Below are positions 24,901 to 34,210 of a DNA stretch of 64,000 bases, piece by piece (the first letter of the stretch is position 1; each line of letters opens with the position of its first letter). The position numbers and the translations under genes were made by a program. The notes below the pieces were generated by a model that did not search any database, was not told the DNA's origin, and saw only the letters and a program-made list of their open reading frames with translations. This DNA is from Avedoeria sp964651245 (GTDB lineage: Bacteria; Chloroflexota; Anaerolineae; Epilineales; Epilineaceae), in NCBI GenBank assembly GCA_964651245.1, contig CAZYVI010000020.1:20474-84473 (forward strand). Reading direction: 5' to 3'.

Positions 24901-27900
24901 GTGATCGGGGTGAGACACCTGTACCGCCCTCGCCCGGGGCGCGGCGCGCACCCGCGAGCGTCCGACGGCCGACCGTGCGCGTTCGTCGGCGCCGCGCGGC
25001 CGCGGCGGGTTCGTGGCGCGCGCCCGCGCGGCCGGTGGGTCGCCGTCGCCTCCGCGGCGCTCGTCGTGCTGACGACCCTCCCCGGCGACGTGGCGCGCAG
25101 CGCTGGCGCCGGTCCGGCGGCGGCGCCGCCGTCGGTGACGGCCGCCTGGGCGCAGGCGGCGCCGTCCGCACCGAGGTTCACGCCGCGGTCGGCCGCGGTC
25201 GACCGCGCGCTGGCCGACGGGCGCGGCTGGTCGGGCGAAGCCGCCCAGACGAGGCGCGACGTGATCGTCGTGCTGCGCGGTGCGACGGCCTGGGAGCGCT
25301 TCCGCGCCGCGGAGCGCGACCCGGCCGCGGCGCTGGGCGTCGCCGGCCGGTGGCTGGCGCTGCCGGCGCCGGCCGGCGGCGGCCGCGGCGCCGCGGCCGC
25401 GCGGCGCGCGGCCCTCGACAGCGCGTACGGCGACGCCGCGCGCGTCCAAGCGCCGCTGCGGCGGGCGCTGGCCGCCCGCGGCGCGCCGCTCGTGTCGGCG
25501 CTCGACACCGTGGCCAACGCGATGGTCGTGGCCGCGACGCGGGCGGATGTCGCGGCGCTTGCGGCGCGCGACGACGTCGCGGCGGTGTGGGCGGCCCCGG
25601 ACCACCGGCTCGCCCTCCTGTCAGCCGGGCCGCACGTCGGCGCCGACGCGGCCCGCGCCGCCCTCGATCTCGACGGGCGCGGCGTCACGATCGGGGTGAT
25701 CGACACCGGCATCGACTACTTCCACGCCGCCTTCGGCGCGGCGGGGCGCGCCGCCGACTACGCCGCCGACGACCACGGCGTCGTCGAGGACGGCACGTTC
25801 CCGACCGCGGTCGTCGTCGGCGGGCACGACTTCGCCGGCGCCGGCTACAACGGCAGCGGGGCGCCGAACCCGGATCCCGACCCGGTCGACGAGAACGGGC
25901 ACGGCACCCACGTGGCGGGCATCGCGGCCGGCCGGGCCTGGCCGGGCAGCGCGGCCGGCGTGGCGCCCGGCGCACGGCTCGTCGCGCTCAAGGTGTTCGG
26001 CGCCGGCGGCAGCACGAACCTGGCGTACGATGCGATCGAGTGGGCGGTCGAGGCGAAGCTCGGCCGCCCCGTCGCCGGCCACGCGGCGGCCGTCGACGTC
26101 CTGAACCTCAGCCTCGGCTCGGCGTGGGCCTCGACGTCGTCCTTCGAGAGCGACGTCATCGCCGCGGCGACGGCGGCCGGCATCGTCGTCGTCGGGGCGG
26201 CCGGCAACGACGGCGACGTGGCCTTCATCGCCGGCGGCCCCGGCCTGGCGGATGAGGCGATCGGCGTCGCCAGCACCGTCGGTCCCGGGCAGCTGGGCGA
26301 CCGGGTGCAGGTCGTCGTGGACGGGGTCACCGCCGACGTCGAGGCGATCGAGGCCCATCCCAGCCTCGCGCAGCGCCTTGCGGCCGTCGGCCGGCTCGAG
26401 GGCGACGCCGTCTGGCTGGGGCTGGGCTGCACCGCGCCGCCGCCGGGCGCGGCGACCGGGCGCGTGGCCGTCCTGGAGCGCGGCGACTGCACCTTCCGCT
26501 CCAAGCTGGCCGGCGCCGCGGCCGCCGGCGCAGTGGCGGCGTTGGTGGTCGACCACGGCGCCGGGCTGGTGCCGATGGGCGGCGACGCCGAGCCGGTGCC
26601 GCTCAGCGCCTACATGATCCCCGCCGTCGACGGCCAAGCGCTGCGCCGGGCGCTGGACGCCGGCGGCGCGGTGCGGGTGCGTTTCGACGCCGCCTTCAAC
26701 GGTCGCTTCCCGCGATCCTCGGTCGTCGACACGGTGTCGCCGTTCTCGAGCCGCGGCGTCGCCCGCGGCGGACGCTTCAAGCCCGACCTGGCGGCGCCCG
26801 GCACGGCGATCCGGTCCGCGGCGGTCGGTTCGGGCAACCGCGCGGTCGCGCTGTCGGGCACGTCGATGGCCGCGCCGATGGTCGCCGGCGGCGCTGCGGT
26901 CGTCGTCGAGGCGATGGCGCGCGCCGGGCGGCCGTTGGGCGGCCGCGACGGCGTCACGCCCAGCGAGGTGCGCGCCCTGCTGGTGGGCGCCGCCGAGCCG
27001 ATGGTCGGCCGCGTCGACCGCCGCGTGCCCGATCCGGCGCCGCTGGCCCGCCGCGGCGGCGGCCGGCTGGCGGTCGATGCCGCGGCGCGGTCGCGGACGG
27101 TGCTGCGGCCGCTCGAGGGATCGGCGCTGTCGTTCGGCGCGGTGGCCGCCGATCGCCCATGGGCGGCCGGGCGCACCTTCGAGCTGCGCAACCTGTCCGC
27201 GGCGCCGCGCCGCTACGAGCTGTCCGTCGCCTTCGCCGGTCCGGGCGAGGTCGAGGCCGGGCTGCGGCTCGCGCCCTCGGAGACCATCGTCACCGTTGGC
27301 CCCGGCGCCGCGGTCCGGTCCGAGCTGCGGGCCGAGATCGTGCCGTCCGAGCTGGCCCCGGACACCCGCCGCGGCGGGGCGACCGCGATGAACGGCGACG
27401 GCCGGCTCGACGCGAGCGAGCGCGACGCGTTCTTGGTGGCGACCGAGCTCGATGCGACCGGCCTGCCGCGCGTGGGCGGCGACGTGGTGCGGGCGCCGAT
27501 CTGGGCCTATGCCCGCGGCGCCTCGGCGCTCGCGGCGCCGGCGACCGTGGCGGTGGCCGCCGCGGCGACCGCCGTCGCGATCCCGATCGCGAACCCGGGC
27601 CCGCTGCCGGGCGTGGCGGAGGGGTTCACCTGGCTCGGCAGCGACCCGCTCGAGGCCAACGTGCCCGACGGCTTCGACGTGGCCGAGGTAGGCGCGCGGT
27701 GGGTGGGCGCCGGCGCCGGTCGCCGCCTCGAGCTGGCCGTCGTGCTCGGCGCCCCGACGCTGGCGCCCTACGACGTGCTCGTCGAGGCCAGCCTCGACAC
27801 GAACGGCGACGGCGTCATCGACCGGACGCTGCGCGTCGACGACGCGGCGGCGGTGACGGTCGGCGCGTCCGCCAGCGGCGTCTTGGTGACGATCGCCGGG

Positions 27901-28728
27901 GACGCGCGCGGCCGTGCGCCGGCCGTCGCCGGGCCGGCCGACGTCGACGTGAACAGCCGGCTGGTCGTCCTCGCCGCCGACGCGGTCGACCTGGGGCTGC
28001 CCGCCGACGGCCCGCCGCCGCCGCTCGCGCTGGCCGTCGAGGCGACGGCACGCTTCGGCGGCGTCCGGGTCGACAGCGCCCCGGACGGCGCCCTGCGCGC
28101 CGGTCGGATCGCGGCCGGGCTGCGGTGGGACACCCGGACGCTGCCGCCCCCGGCGGCCGAGCCGCGGGTCCGGCTGGCGCCCGGCGGGTCCGGCGTCCTG
28201 GACGTCGGGCTGGCCGACGAGTCGGGCGAGGCGGGCGCGCCGGGCGACCCCGGCGCGGTGCTGCTGCTGTTCACCGCCAACGCCCCCGGGCCGCTCGACC
28301 ACCAGGTCGTGCGCATCGACCGCGGCGGCGGCCGCCCGCCCACGACGCCGACCCTGTCGGCGCCGGCCACCGCGACCACCCCCGCGGCGGCGACGTCCGC
28401 CCCGACGGCGGCGGGACCGACGTCGAGCCCGCCGCCGCCCACCGCCGCGCCGACGGCCACGCCATCGCCGACCGACGAGCCCACGGTGGCGCCGCGGCTG
28501 CCGACGATCGCCCTGCCGGTGGAGCCGACGGCCACCGCGACCCCGGCGGCGACGGTCGAGTCGACGCCGCCGTCCGAGCCGACGCCGGCCGGTGGCCGCC
28601 CGACCGCGACCCTCCCCGCCGCCACGCCGACCGATCCGCCGACGGCGACGCCGAGGGTCGCTGGACCGCCTTGGCCGAGCCGCATCCACCTGCCGTTCGC
28701 CTACCGCTACGTCCGGCCGCGGCGCTGA
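24901..28728 (+). CDS. Secreted subtilisin-like serine protease (S8) with PA insertion and Thr-Pro-rich tail
   Basis: About 1,275 residues. The N-terminal hydrophobic segment (RGRWVAVASAALVVLTTLPG) is the likely signal, preceded by an Arg-rich stretch. An I9-like propeptide region follows (DVIVVLRGATAWERF), then the S8 catalytic triad: Asp268 (IGVIDTGID), His334 (NGHGTHVAG) and Ser655 (SGTSMAAP). A PA domain is inserted near residues 515-590 (VAVLERGDCTFRSKLAGAAA). Beta-sandwich regions occupy the rest up to a long Thr/Pro/Ala linker and the short tail RIHLPFAYRYVRPRR. It is probably an extracellular, surface-attached protease. The start is uncertain: GTG 24901 and GTG 24910 are both in frame, without a clear Shine-Dalgarno. 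Confidence 0.9.
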   Translation: MIGVRHLYRPRPGRGAHPRASDGRPCAFVGAARPRRVRGARPRGRWVAVASAALVVLTTLPGDVARSAGAGPAAAPPSVTAAWAQAAPSAPRFTPRSAAVDRALADGRGWSGEAAQTRRDVIVVLRGATAWERFRAAERDPAAALGVAGRWLALPAPAGGGRGAAAARRAALDSAYGDAARVQAPLRRALAARGAPLVSALDTVANAMVVAATRADVAALAARDDVAAVWAAPDHRLALLSAGPHVGADAARAALDLDGRGVTIGVIDTGIDYFHAAFGAAGRAADYAADDHGVVEDGTFPTAVVVGGHDFAGAGYNGSGAPNPDPDPVDENGHGTHVAGIAAGRAWPGSAAGVAPGARLVALKVFGAGGSTNLAYDAIEWAVEAKLGRPVAGHAAAVDVLNLSLGSAWASTSSFESDVIAAATAAGIVVVGAAGNDGDVAFIAGGPGLADEAIGVASTVGPGQLGDRVQVVVDGVTADVEAIEAHPSLAQRLAAVGRLEGDAVWLGLGCTAPPPGAATGRVAVLERGDCTFRSKLAGAAAAGAVAALVVDHGAGLVPMGGDAEPVPLSAYMIPAVDGQALRRALDAGGAVRVRFDAAFNGRFPRSSVVDTVSPFSSRGVARGGRFKPDLAAPGTAIRSAAVGSGNRAVALSGTSMAAPMVAGGAAVVVEAMARAGRPLGGRDGVTPSEVRALLVGAAEPMVGRVDRRVPDPAPLARRGGGRLAVDAAARSRTVLRPLEGSALSFGAVAADRPWAAGRTFELRNLSAAPRRYELSVAFAGPGEVEAGLRLAPSETIVTVGPGAAVRSELRAEIVPSELAPDTRRGGATAMNGDGRLDASERDAFLVATELDATGLPRVGGDVVRAPIWAYARGASALAAPATVAVAAAATAVAIPIANPGPLPGVAEGFTWLGSDPLEANVPDGFDVAEVGARWVGAGAGRRLELAVVLGAPTLAPYDVLVEASLDTNGDGVIDRTLRVDDAAAVTVGASASGVLVTIAGDARGRAPAVAGPADVDVNSRLVVLAADAVDLGLPADGPPPPLALAVEATARFGGVRVDSAPDGALRAGRIAAGLRWDTRTLPPPAAEPRVRLAPGGSGVLDVGLADESGEAGAPGDPGAVLLLFTANAPGPLDHQVVRIDRGGGRPPTTPTLSAPATATTPAAATSAPTAAGPTSSPPPPTAAPTATPSPTDEPTVAPRLPTIALPVEPTATATPAATVESTPPSEPTPAGGRPTATLPAATPTDPPTATPRVAGPPWPSRIHLPFAYRYVRPRR

Positions 28729-28978
28729 CCGCACGGCTGCGGCGCATCGGTGGCCGACGGGTTCGACGCGGCGCGTGAACGCGGTCGAGATCCACGGTCG
28801 CGCGGTTCGCTGCCGGCCCTCTAACCCCCGTCCACGCCGCCGCGTTGGGTACCGCAGATCGATCGCTCGCCGGAGCGTCGCGGGTGCGGGACCGGCGCCA
28901 CCGCATCGACGCCGAACCGAGCGAGGATCCAACCGATTTGAACCGTTGGCCGTCCGTGGAACAAGGAGTCTGACCGCC

Positions 28979-29608
28979 ATGACCACGACCTACCCGTCCA
29001 GCCGCCGTCGCCTGCTCGCCGTCGCCGTGACGGCGGGGCTGACGGCCTTCCTCGCCGGGCTGGCGCCCGCGCCGACCCACGCCCAGGACACCGGCGCCCG
29101 CCGGCCGTCGCCCGAGCAGTGCGCCAAGCGCTGCGACGAGAACGCCCGGGCGATGTACCGCCGCTGCGTGGCCTCGGGCGCGGCCGAGGAGCGCTGCGCC
29201 AACGCCGCCCGCCAGGCGGCCGCCGAGTGCAAGAAGGACTGCCGGCCGGCCGCGCGGCCGCCCGTCGCCGTCGACGCCTGCCACCGCGATTGCGCCACGA
29301 AGGCCCGCGAGGCGCACAAGGCGTGCATCGACGGCGGTGGCGACGCAGCGCAGTGCGCCGAGGACGCCCGGGCCCAGCTCAAGGCCTGCCACGAAGCGTG
29401 CCCCAAGCCCGATCCGGCGCCGTCGGTGAACTGCGAGGCGGTCTGCGAGCGCGCCGCCGAGCATGCCGAGCAGCGCTGCCTGGCGGCCGGCGGCACGGCC
29501 GAGCGCTGCAACGCGGCGGCGGATGCGGCCCGCACGCAGTGCACCACCCGCTGCGCCCGCAGCGGCGAGCGCCCGCCGAACCCCGGCGTCCGCCCCGGCC
29601 CGCGCTAG
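28979..29608 (+). CDS. Secreted protein of three tandem six-cysteine modules
   Basis: 209 residues. A Tat-like or Sec signal (SSRRRLLAVAVTAGLTAFLAG) ends near Ala35. Three modules of 41 residues each follow with identical spacing CX3CX10CX9CX10CX3C. Cysteine positions are 48/52/63/73/84/88, 101/105/116/126/137/141 and 152/156/167/177/188/192. The segments between cysteines are Ala/Glu/Arg-rich and predict helices, so each module is probably a disulfide-stapled helical hairpin. A Pro-rich tail ends the protein. I do not recognise the family. AAGGAG lies upstream of the ATG. The gene stands alone between the subtilase and a convergent DUF1501 gene. Confidence 0.85.
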   Translation: MTTTYPSSRRRLLAVAVTAGLTAFLAGLAPAPTHAQDTGARRPSPEQCAKRCDENARAMYRRCVASGAAEERCANAARQAAAECKKDCRPAARPPVAVDACHRDCATKAREAHKACIDGGGDAAQCAEDARAQLKACHEACPKPDPAPSVNCEAVCERAAEHAEQRCLAAGGTAERCNAAADAARTQCTTRCARSGERPPNPGVRPGPR

Positions 29609-29632
29609 GCGCGCCGGGCCTCGTCGAGCACG

Positions 29633-29678
29633 CGACGCCCCGGTCGCGGCGGCTTCGGTCGCTGCGACCGGGGCGTCG
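29633..29678. terminator. Strong hairpin between convergent genes
   Basis: Perfect 15-bp stem (29633-29647 with 29664-29678) and a 16-base loop, placed between the stop codons of the Cys-rich gene and the DUF1501 gene. It has no T-run on either side, so if it terminates transcription it is not a classical intrinsic terminator. It could serve both strands. Confidence 0.6.
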
Positions 29679-29718
29679 TCGCGTCGGTCGAGGGCGATCG
29701 GCCGCCGCGACGGCCCCG

Positions 29719-31092
29719 CTACGGGGCGGCGGCGCGGGCCGCGAAGGGCAGGTAGAGCGGCGGCCGCGTCCAGCGCGCCGGTTCGGCGCCGGGGCGGGCG
29801 TCGAAGATGCCGTGCTCGACCGGGGAATGGTTCGGGAAGACCTCGTAGAGGCGCGGGTTCCCCAGGCGCTTGGCCAGCAGCTCGGCCAGGACGTCGCGGT
29901 AGTCGATCGTGATCGCCAGGTCCTCGCCGTCGGCCAGCGCCTCGGGCGCGAGGCCAGGCCAGCGCGTGTGGACGCCGCGGCGAACCGCGCCGGACACGAC
30001 GAACATGCAGCTGCCGTGGCCGTGGTCGGTGCCGTTGCCGGCGTTCTGGGCCACGCGGCGGCCGAACTCGCTCATCGTCAAGACGGTCACGCCGGGATCG
30101 TCGAAGTGCCGGCCGAGGTCCTGGTAGAAGGCGTAGAGCGCCTTGTCGAGCGTGGACAGGAGGTTGAACATCATGCCGCGCGTCGGGTCGTCCCAGCCCC
30201 AGATCTGGTTGATGTGGGTGTCCCAGCCGCCGTGGTCGATGCACGCCACCTCGAGCCCGACGTCGGCCTTGATGAGCTGCGCCACTTGCTGGAGGCCGCG
30301 GCCGAGCGGCTCGTCGGGGTACTGGGCGCCGTTCTCGGGCGCGTGGCGGGCCGGGTCGGCCCGCTCCAAGAGCGCCAGCGCGTCGAGGGTGGCGCGGGCG
30401 TCGGCGGCGAACCAGTCGCCGGCGCACCACAGCTGCTCGATCATCGACGTGAACCGGCCGATCTCGGCCGGATCGCCTTGGAGGTGCATGTCGGCGATGT
30501 TCTGCAGCGCCGAGGCCGGGATGGGACCGCGCAGGCTCTCGGGCACGACCGGGCCGACGCCGATCGCGCGAAACGGCGAGGCGTTGCGCTGCGCCGTCGC
30601 CGACAGGTGGCGGCCGAGCCAGCCCGTCGTCAGGCTCTGGGCGCCGAGCGTGCCGCGCTCCATCAGGCTCATCGCGTCGAAGTGGCTGCGCGAGCCGTGC
30701 GGCGCGCCCGTGGCATGGACGACGCCGAGGCGGCCGTCGTCCCAGATGCGCTTGAGCCCGGTCAGGGCGGGGTTGAGGCCGAACTGGTCGTCGAGGCCGA
30801 GGACCGTCTTGGCGTCGCCCGCCTTCGGCGGCTTGAACGCGATGCGCGGCCGCTTGTCGTAGTACGCCTGCTCGGTGTAGGGCACCACGGCGGACAGGCC
30901 GTCCATGCCGCCGCGCTGGAAGATCACCACCAGGATGTCACCGCGCTGCGGGGCGCCGGCGGTGCGGAACGCCAGCCGCGGCCAGGCGCCGGGCAGGGCG
31001 GACGCGCCGAGCGCGCCGGCGCCGCCGAGCAGGCGGCGCCGCGTGAAGGCGGCGGGATCGGCGGGCGTCGAGGGCGTGCGGGTGTCGGTCAT
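29719..31092 (-). CDS. DUF1501 protein (Tat-exported, sulfatase-superfamily-like)
   Basis: 457 residues. A twin-arginine signal (FTRRRLLGGAGALGASALPG) precedes the DUF1501 core: ILVVIFQRGGMDGLSAVVPY, LGRHLSATAQR, WDTHINQIWGW, VTVLTMSEFGRRVAQNAGNGTDHG and HGSCMFVVSGAVRRG. The family has an alkaline-phosphatase/sulfatase-like fold, is exported folded and is almost always encoded beside DUF1800. The biochemical function is not established. It lies 31 bases downstream of the DUF1800 gene. Confidence 0.9.
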   Translation of the reverse strand: MTDTRTPSTPADPAAFTRRRLLGGAGALGASALPGAWPRLAFRTAGAPQRGDILVVIFQRGGMDGLSAVVPYTEQAYYDKRPRIAFKPPKAGDAKTVLGLDDQFGLNPALTGLKRIWDDGRLGVVHATGAPHGSRSHFDAMSLMERGTLGAQSLTTGWLGRHLSATAQRNASPFRAIGVGPVVPESLRGPIPASALQNIADMHLQGDPAEIGRFTSMIEQLWCAGDWFAADARATLDALALLERADPARHAPENGAQYPDEPLGRGLQQVAQLIKADVGLEVACIDHGGWDTHINQIWGWDDPTRGMMFNLLSTLDKALYAFYQDLGRHFDDPGVTVLTMSEFGRRVAQNAGNGTDHGHGSCMFVVSGAVRRGVHTRWPGLAPEALADGEDLAITIDYRDVLAELLAKRLGNPRLYEVFPNHSPVEHGIFDARPGAEPARWTRPPLYLPFAARAAAP

Positions 31093-31123
31093 CGGGCGCC
31101 TCCGCGGAGACAGTGGGCCACGG

Positions 31124-32677
31124 CTAGCGCCAGGCGAAGTAGGGGCTGTCGAGCATCGCCGCCACCGTCAGCGGCAGCCGGGCGCGCAGCGTCGCCGCGT
31201 CGAGCGGCTCGGTCTGGCCGGCGCCGAGGAAGTCGATCAGGCGGTCGCGGTCGTCCGCCAGCAGTGGCCGCGGCAGGATGCGGGCCGCCCAGTCGTCGAC
31301 GACGCGGGCCGCGGTACGGTCGGCCAGGTGCATGACGGTCAGCTCGTAGAGGTAGCTGGGCAGCCCGGCCAGCTCGCCGGCGCACAGCGCCTGGGCGAAG
31401 TTCCAGCGGCCGACGACGACGTGCATCCCGCCCCAGGGCCGGCCGACGTCCGGATAGCCGTCCGGGGCGCGCCACCGGAACGGCAGCTGGTCCATCCGCT
31501 GCAGGTAGGCCTCGGCCCGGCCGTCGTAGTTGGCGGTGTCGGCGCCCTCGTAGACGTCGCCCGGCAGGTCGCGCAGCACGGCGCGGGCATCGCACTCGAG
31601 GGCGCGCAGGCAGGCCGCCCAGTGCTCGAACGGCCGGCGGATCTTGGCCGGACCGCCGTCGGCGGCGACGGTTTCGGCCCAGAAGCCGGGGGCGGCGAAC
31701 AGCGCCCGCAGCATCGCCCGGATGTCGCCGTCGCGCCCGAAGGCGGCGGCGACGGCGTCGACGACGTCCTCGGGCGGTGCGTCGGCGACGAAGCGGCGCA
31801 CCAGCCGGCGGGACACGTGCCGGGCGCAGGCCGGCTGGTCGACGAGGAGGTCGATCACGGCCTCGCCCTCGTCGACGCCGCCGGCCGGGATGCGCTGGCC
31901 GAGCACGATCTTGTCGCCGGGCGCGTGGTCGGCCGGCCGGAACTCGAAGCGAACCTCGCCGTTCCAGTTCCAGCCGGTGAAGCAGCGGGCCACGGCCTTG
32001 ACGTCGTCCTCGCCGTAGGCGCCGACGCCCAGGGTGTGGAGCTCCATGAGCTCGCGGGCGTAGTTCTCGTTGGGCCCGTTCTTCGTGTTCGACGGCACGT
32101 TGAGGTAGCGCATCATGACCGGGCTCTTGGCGCTGGCGTGGACCATCGCCCGGAACGAGCCCAGGGCGTGGGCGCGGACCACGTCGCGGTCGTCGACCGT
32201 CTTGTAGCGGAAGATAAACTCCTCGGGCAGGAACACGTTGAAGTGGTTCGACCAGTGGTCGACCATGACCTCGAAGAGCTGGCGGCGGCTGGCCACGGCG
32301 CGGTAGAGGGTCGCCGCCGTCAGCTCGCTCGAGACGGGGTGCGCCGCATCGCGGTGGGCCTTGAGCGCCGCAGCGCTCATGCCGAGCGTCGTCAGCGGGT
32401 TGAGCGCCGCCTCGCACGCGGCGTCGTCGATCGACTCCGGCGCGAGCTGCTCCTCGATCCAGGCGTCCACGCCCATCGCATCGAGGCGCGCCAGCTCGGC
32501 GGCGGTCGGGCCGAACGTGGCGCGGCTGAGCAGGTGGGCGGCCGCGCTCGGCGTCGTCATCCGGCCGCAGCCGGCCGCCCAGGCCCGCAGCCGTGGCTCG
32601 CCGAGCGGCGGCCCGACGGCGACCGCGGCGGCGCCGGCGGCGGCGCCCCGGAACAGGGATCGACGGGTCAGCGGCAT
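31124..32677 (-). CDS. DUF1800 protein (Tat-exported)
   Basis: 517 residues. The Tat signal RRSLFRGAAAGAAAVAVG is followed by the DUF1800 core: HLLSRATFGPTAAELARL, ATLYRAVASRRQLFEVMVDHWSNHFNVFL, NENYARELMELHTLGVG and a C-terminal GWNW...LLVDQPACARHVSRRLVRRFV. DUF1800 and DUF1501 proteins form an exported pair of unknown function, often linked to extracellular polymer metabolism. The gene is divergent from rpsD, and the ~300-base gap holds the rpsD promoter and nothing else I recognise. Confidence 0.9.
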   Translation of the reverse strand: MPLTRRSLFRGAAAGAAAVAVGPPLGEPRLRAWAAGCGRMTTPSAAAHLLSRATFGPTAAELARLDAMGVDAWIEEQLAPESIDDAACEAALNPLTTLGMSAAALKAHRDAAHPVSSELTAATLYRAVASRRQLFEVMVDHWSNHFNVFLPEEFIFRYKTVDDRDVVRAHALGSFRAMVHASAKSPVMMRYLNVPSNTKNGPNENYARELMELHTLGVGAYGEDDVKAVARCFTGWNWNGEVRFEFRPADHAPGDKIVLGQRIPAGGVDEGEAVIDLLVDQPACARHVSRRLVRRFVADAPPEDVVDAVAAAFGRDGDIRAMLRALFAAPGFWAETVAADGGPAKIRRPFEHWAACLRALECDARAVLRDLPGDVYEGADTANYDGRAEAYLQRMDQLPFRWRAPDGYPDVGRPWGGMHVVVGRWNFAQALCAGELAGLPSYLYELTVMHLADRTAARVVDDWAARILPRPLLADDRDRLIDFLGAGQTEPLDAATLRARLPLTVAAMLDSPYFAWR

Positions 32678-32861
32678 CCGGACCTCCCGGTGGCGCGGGT
32701 CGCCGTTTGCGGCCCGCGGGCTCGATCATCCGTCGCATGGACGGCGGGCGCAAATCGGTCACAGCTGCGCCCCACGAAGGCGCGAGCCGCGCCCGGCCGT
32801 CGACCACCACTGACCGCGGCGGACGCCCCGGAACAGCGGCCCGCGCCGGCCGCGCGGCGAC

Positions 32862-32890
32862 TTGCATCGCCTGACCGGTCCGCATAGAAT
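32862..32890 (+). promoter_or_regulatory. Sigma-70 promoter for rpsD
   Basis: -35 TTGCAT (32862-32867), 17-base spacer, -10 TAGAAT (32885-32890). The predicted leader to the ATG is about 85 bases, room for the S4 autoregulatory structure known in other bacteria, though I cannot show one here. Confidence 0.75.
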
Positions 32891-32981
32891 CGCGGGATTG
32901 TTGCCCCATCGACGGGGAGCGGATCACCAACCACGGGCGCCGCACGGCGCGCCGTTCGGACGCGAGGAGCTCGAGAGGACC

Positions 32982-33590
32982 ATGGGGCGATACACCGGAC
33001 CGCGAAACAAGCTGTCGCGGCGCGAGGGGATGGACCTGTTCGGCAACGGCGGGGCATCGTTGGCGCGGCGCATCGAGCAGATCCCGGGCGACCACGGGCG
33101 CAAGCCGCGCCGCGGCCGGCCGTCCGACTTCCAGCGCCAGCTGCGCGAGAAGCAGAAGGTCAAGCGCATCTACGGGGTGCGCGAGCGCCAGTTCCGGCGC
33201 ATGTTCGACATCGCCCGCCACGAGCCCGAGATGACGGGCGTGGCGCTGCTCAAGCTGCTCGAACGCCGCCTCGACAGCACGCTGTTCCGCGCCGGCCTGG
33301 CCCGGACGCGGGCGATGGCCCGCCAGCTCATCGGCCACGGCCATGTGACCGTCAACGGGCGCAAGGTCGATATCGCCTCGTTCATCGTCGAGCCGGGGAT
33401 GACGATCGGCCTCGACGCCCGGGCGCGCAAGATGGCCGACGTGCAGTGGTCCGTCGACTCGCCGGTGGTCATGTGCCCGGCGTGGCTGAGCCGCGACGAC
33501 TTCGAGGTCCGCGTGCTCGACATGCCCGATCGGCGCGACATCGACATGCAGATCGAAGAGAACCTGATCGTCGAGTACTACTCGCGGTAG
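32982..33590 (+). CDS. rpsD: 30S ribosomal protein S4
   Basis: 202 residues, full length for S4: MGRYTGPRNKLSRREGMDLF, YGVRERQFRRMFDIA, LLKLLERRLDSTLFRAGLARTRAMARQLIGHGHVTVNGRKVDIAS (S4 RNA-binding domain) and the C-terminal EENLIVEYYSR. It is a primary 16S rRNA-binding assembly protein. It has no N-terminal Cys cluster, so it is the zinc-free form. GAGAGGACC precedes the ATG. It is encoded alone rather than with rpsM-rpsK-rpoA. The last 13 bases overlap the end of the convergent DUF2085 gene. Confidence 0.97.
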   Translation: MGRYTGPRNKLSRREGMDLFGNGGASLARRIEQIPGDHGRKPRRGRPSDFQRQLREKQKVKRIYGVRERQFRRMFDIARHEPEMTGVALLKLLERRLDSTLFRAGLARTRAMARQLIGHGHVTVNGRKVDIASFIVEPGMTIGLDARARKMADVQWSVDSPVVMCPAWLSRDDFEVRVLDMPDRRDIDMQIEENLIVEYYSR

Positions 33591-34210
33591 TCCACGCCGT
33601 CCCGGTCGGCGGGACGGTCCGGCGGCCAGGGTGGCTCGGCCATCGCCGCCTCGACGAGCGGCAGGACGAAGCCGGCGGTCGCGGCGCCGAACAGCGCGCC
33701 GGTCAGCGTGCGCAGCAGCGGCGTCGAGGCGCGCCAGCCGAACAGCTGCGTGAATCCGTCGAGCGCGATCGGCACCAGGGCGGCCAGGTACCAGCGACCC
33801 GGCACGGCGGGGGCCACGCCGTGTCGGCGCCGGGTGGCCGCCCAGGCGAGGCTGGCGACCCATAGCGCGGCGAACGTCGCCAGGTCGCGCTGACAGACCG
33901 CCAGTTGGTAGCCGACAGCCCGGTCGCCGACCGGCTGGTGCAGGGCCGCCAGCGGCCGGTCGAGCGGCGCCGTCGTGTGGGGCTGCAGCACCGGCCAGTC
34001 GTAGTGGGCGCGCGGACCGAACAGGAACCAGCTGTGGTCCGGCAGCTGGTGGCAGAGCGGACGGTACAGCGAGTAGACGAGGCGTGCCGCGGGCGCGGCG
34101 CCCGCCGCGGCGAGTGCGGGCGCGGCCACGGCGCCGACGAGGTAGGCCGCCCCGCCCGCGAGCCACAGCGCCAGCCAGCGCCGCCCGAGCCAGGCGACGG
34201 CCGACGTCAT
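33578..34210 (-). CDS. DUF2085 integral membrane protein
   Basis: 210 residues from ATG 34210, which overlaps the stop of the ccmD-like gene (ATGA). Helices alternate with the family motif LYRPLCHQLPDHSWFLFG, followed by GYQLAVCQRDLATFAALW and FTQLFGWRASTPLLRTLTGALFG. DUF2085 proteins are small membrane proteins with conserved His, Cys and Asp residues. Their function is unknown, although their motif pattern suggests metal or heme binding. Its place at the 3' end of the cytochrome c maturation operon is consistent with that idea. Confidence 0.88.
   Translation of the reverse strand: MTSAVAWLGRRWLALWLAGGAAYLVGAVAAPALAAAGAAPAARLVYSLYRPLCHQLPDHSWFLFGPRAHYDWPVLQPHTTAPLDRPLAALHQPVGDRAVGYQLAVCQRDLATFAALWVASLAWAATRRRHGVAPAVPGRWYLAALVPIALDGFTQLFGWRASTPLLRTLTGALFGAATAGFVLPLVEAAMAEPPWPPDRPADRDGVDYRE

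Noticed and set aside
25621..28986. Minus-strand open frame of ~1,120 codons across the subtilase
   Set aside because: Shadow of the S8 gene, with no domain and extreme Arg/Gly content.
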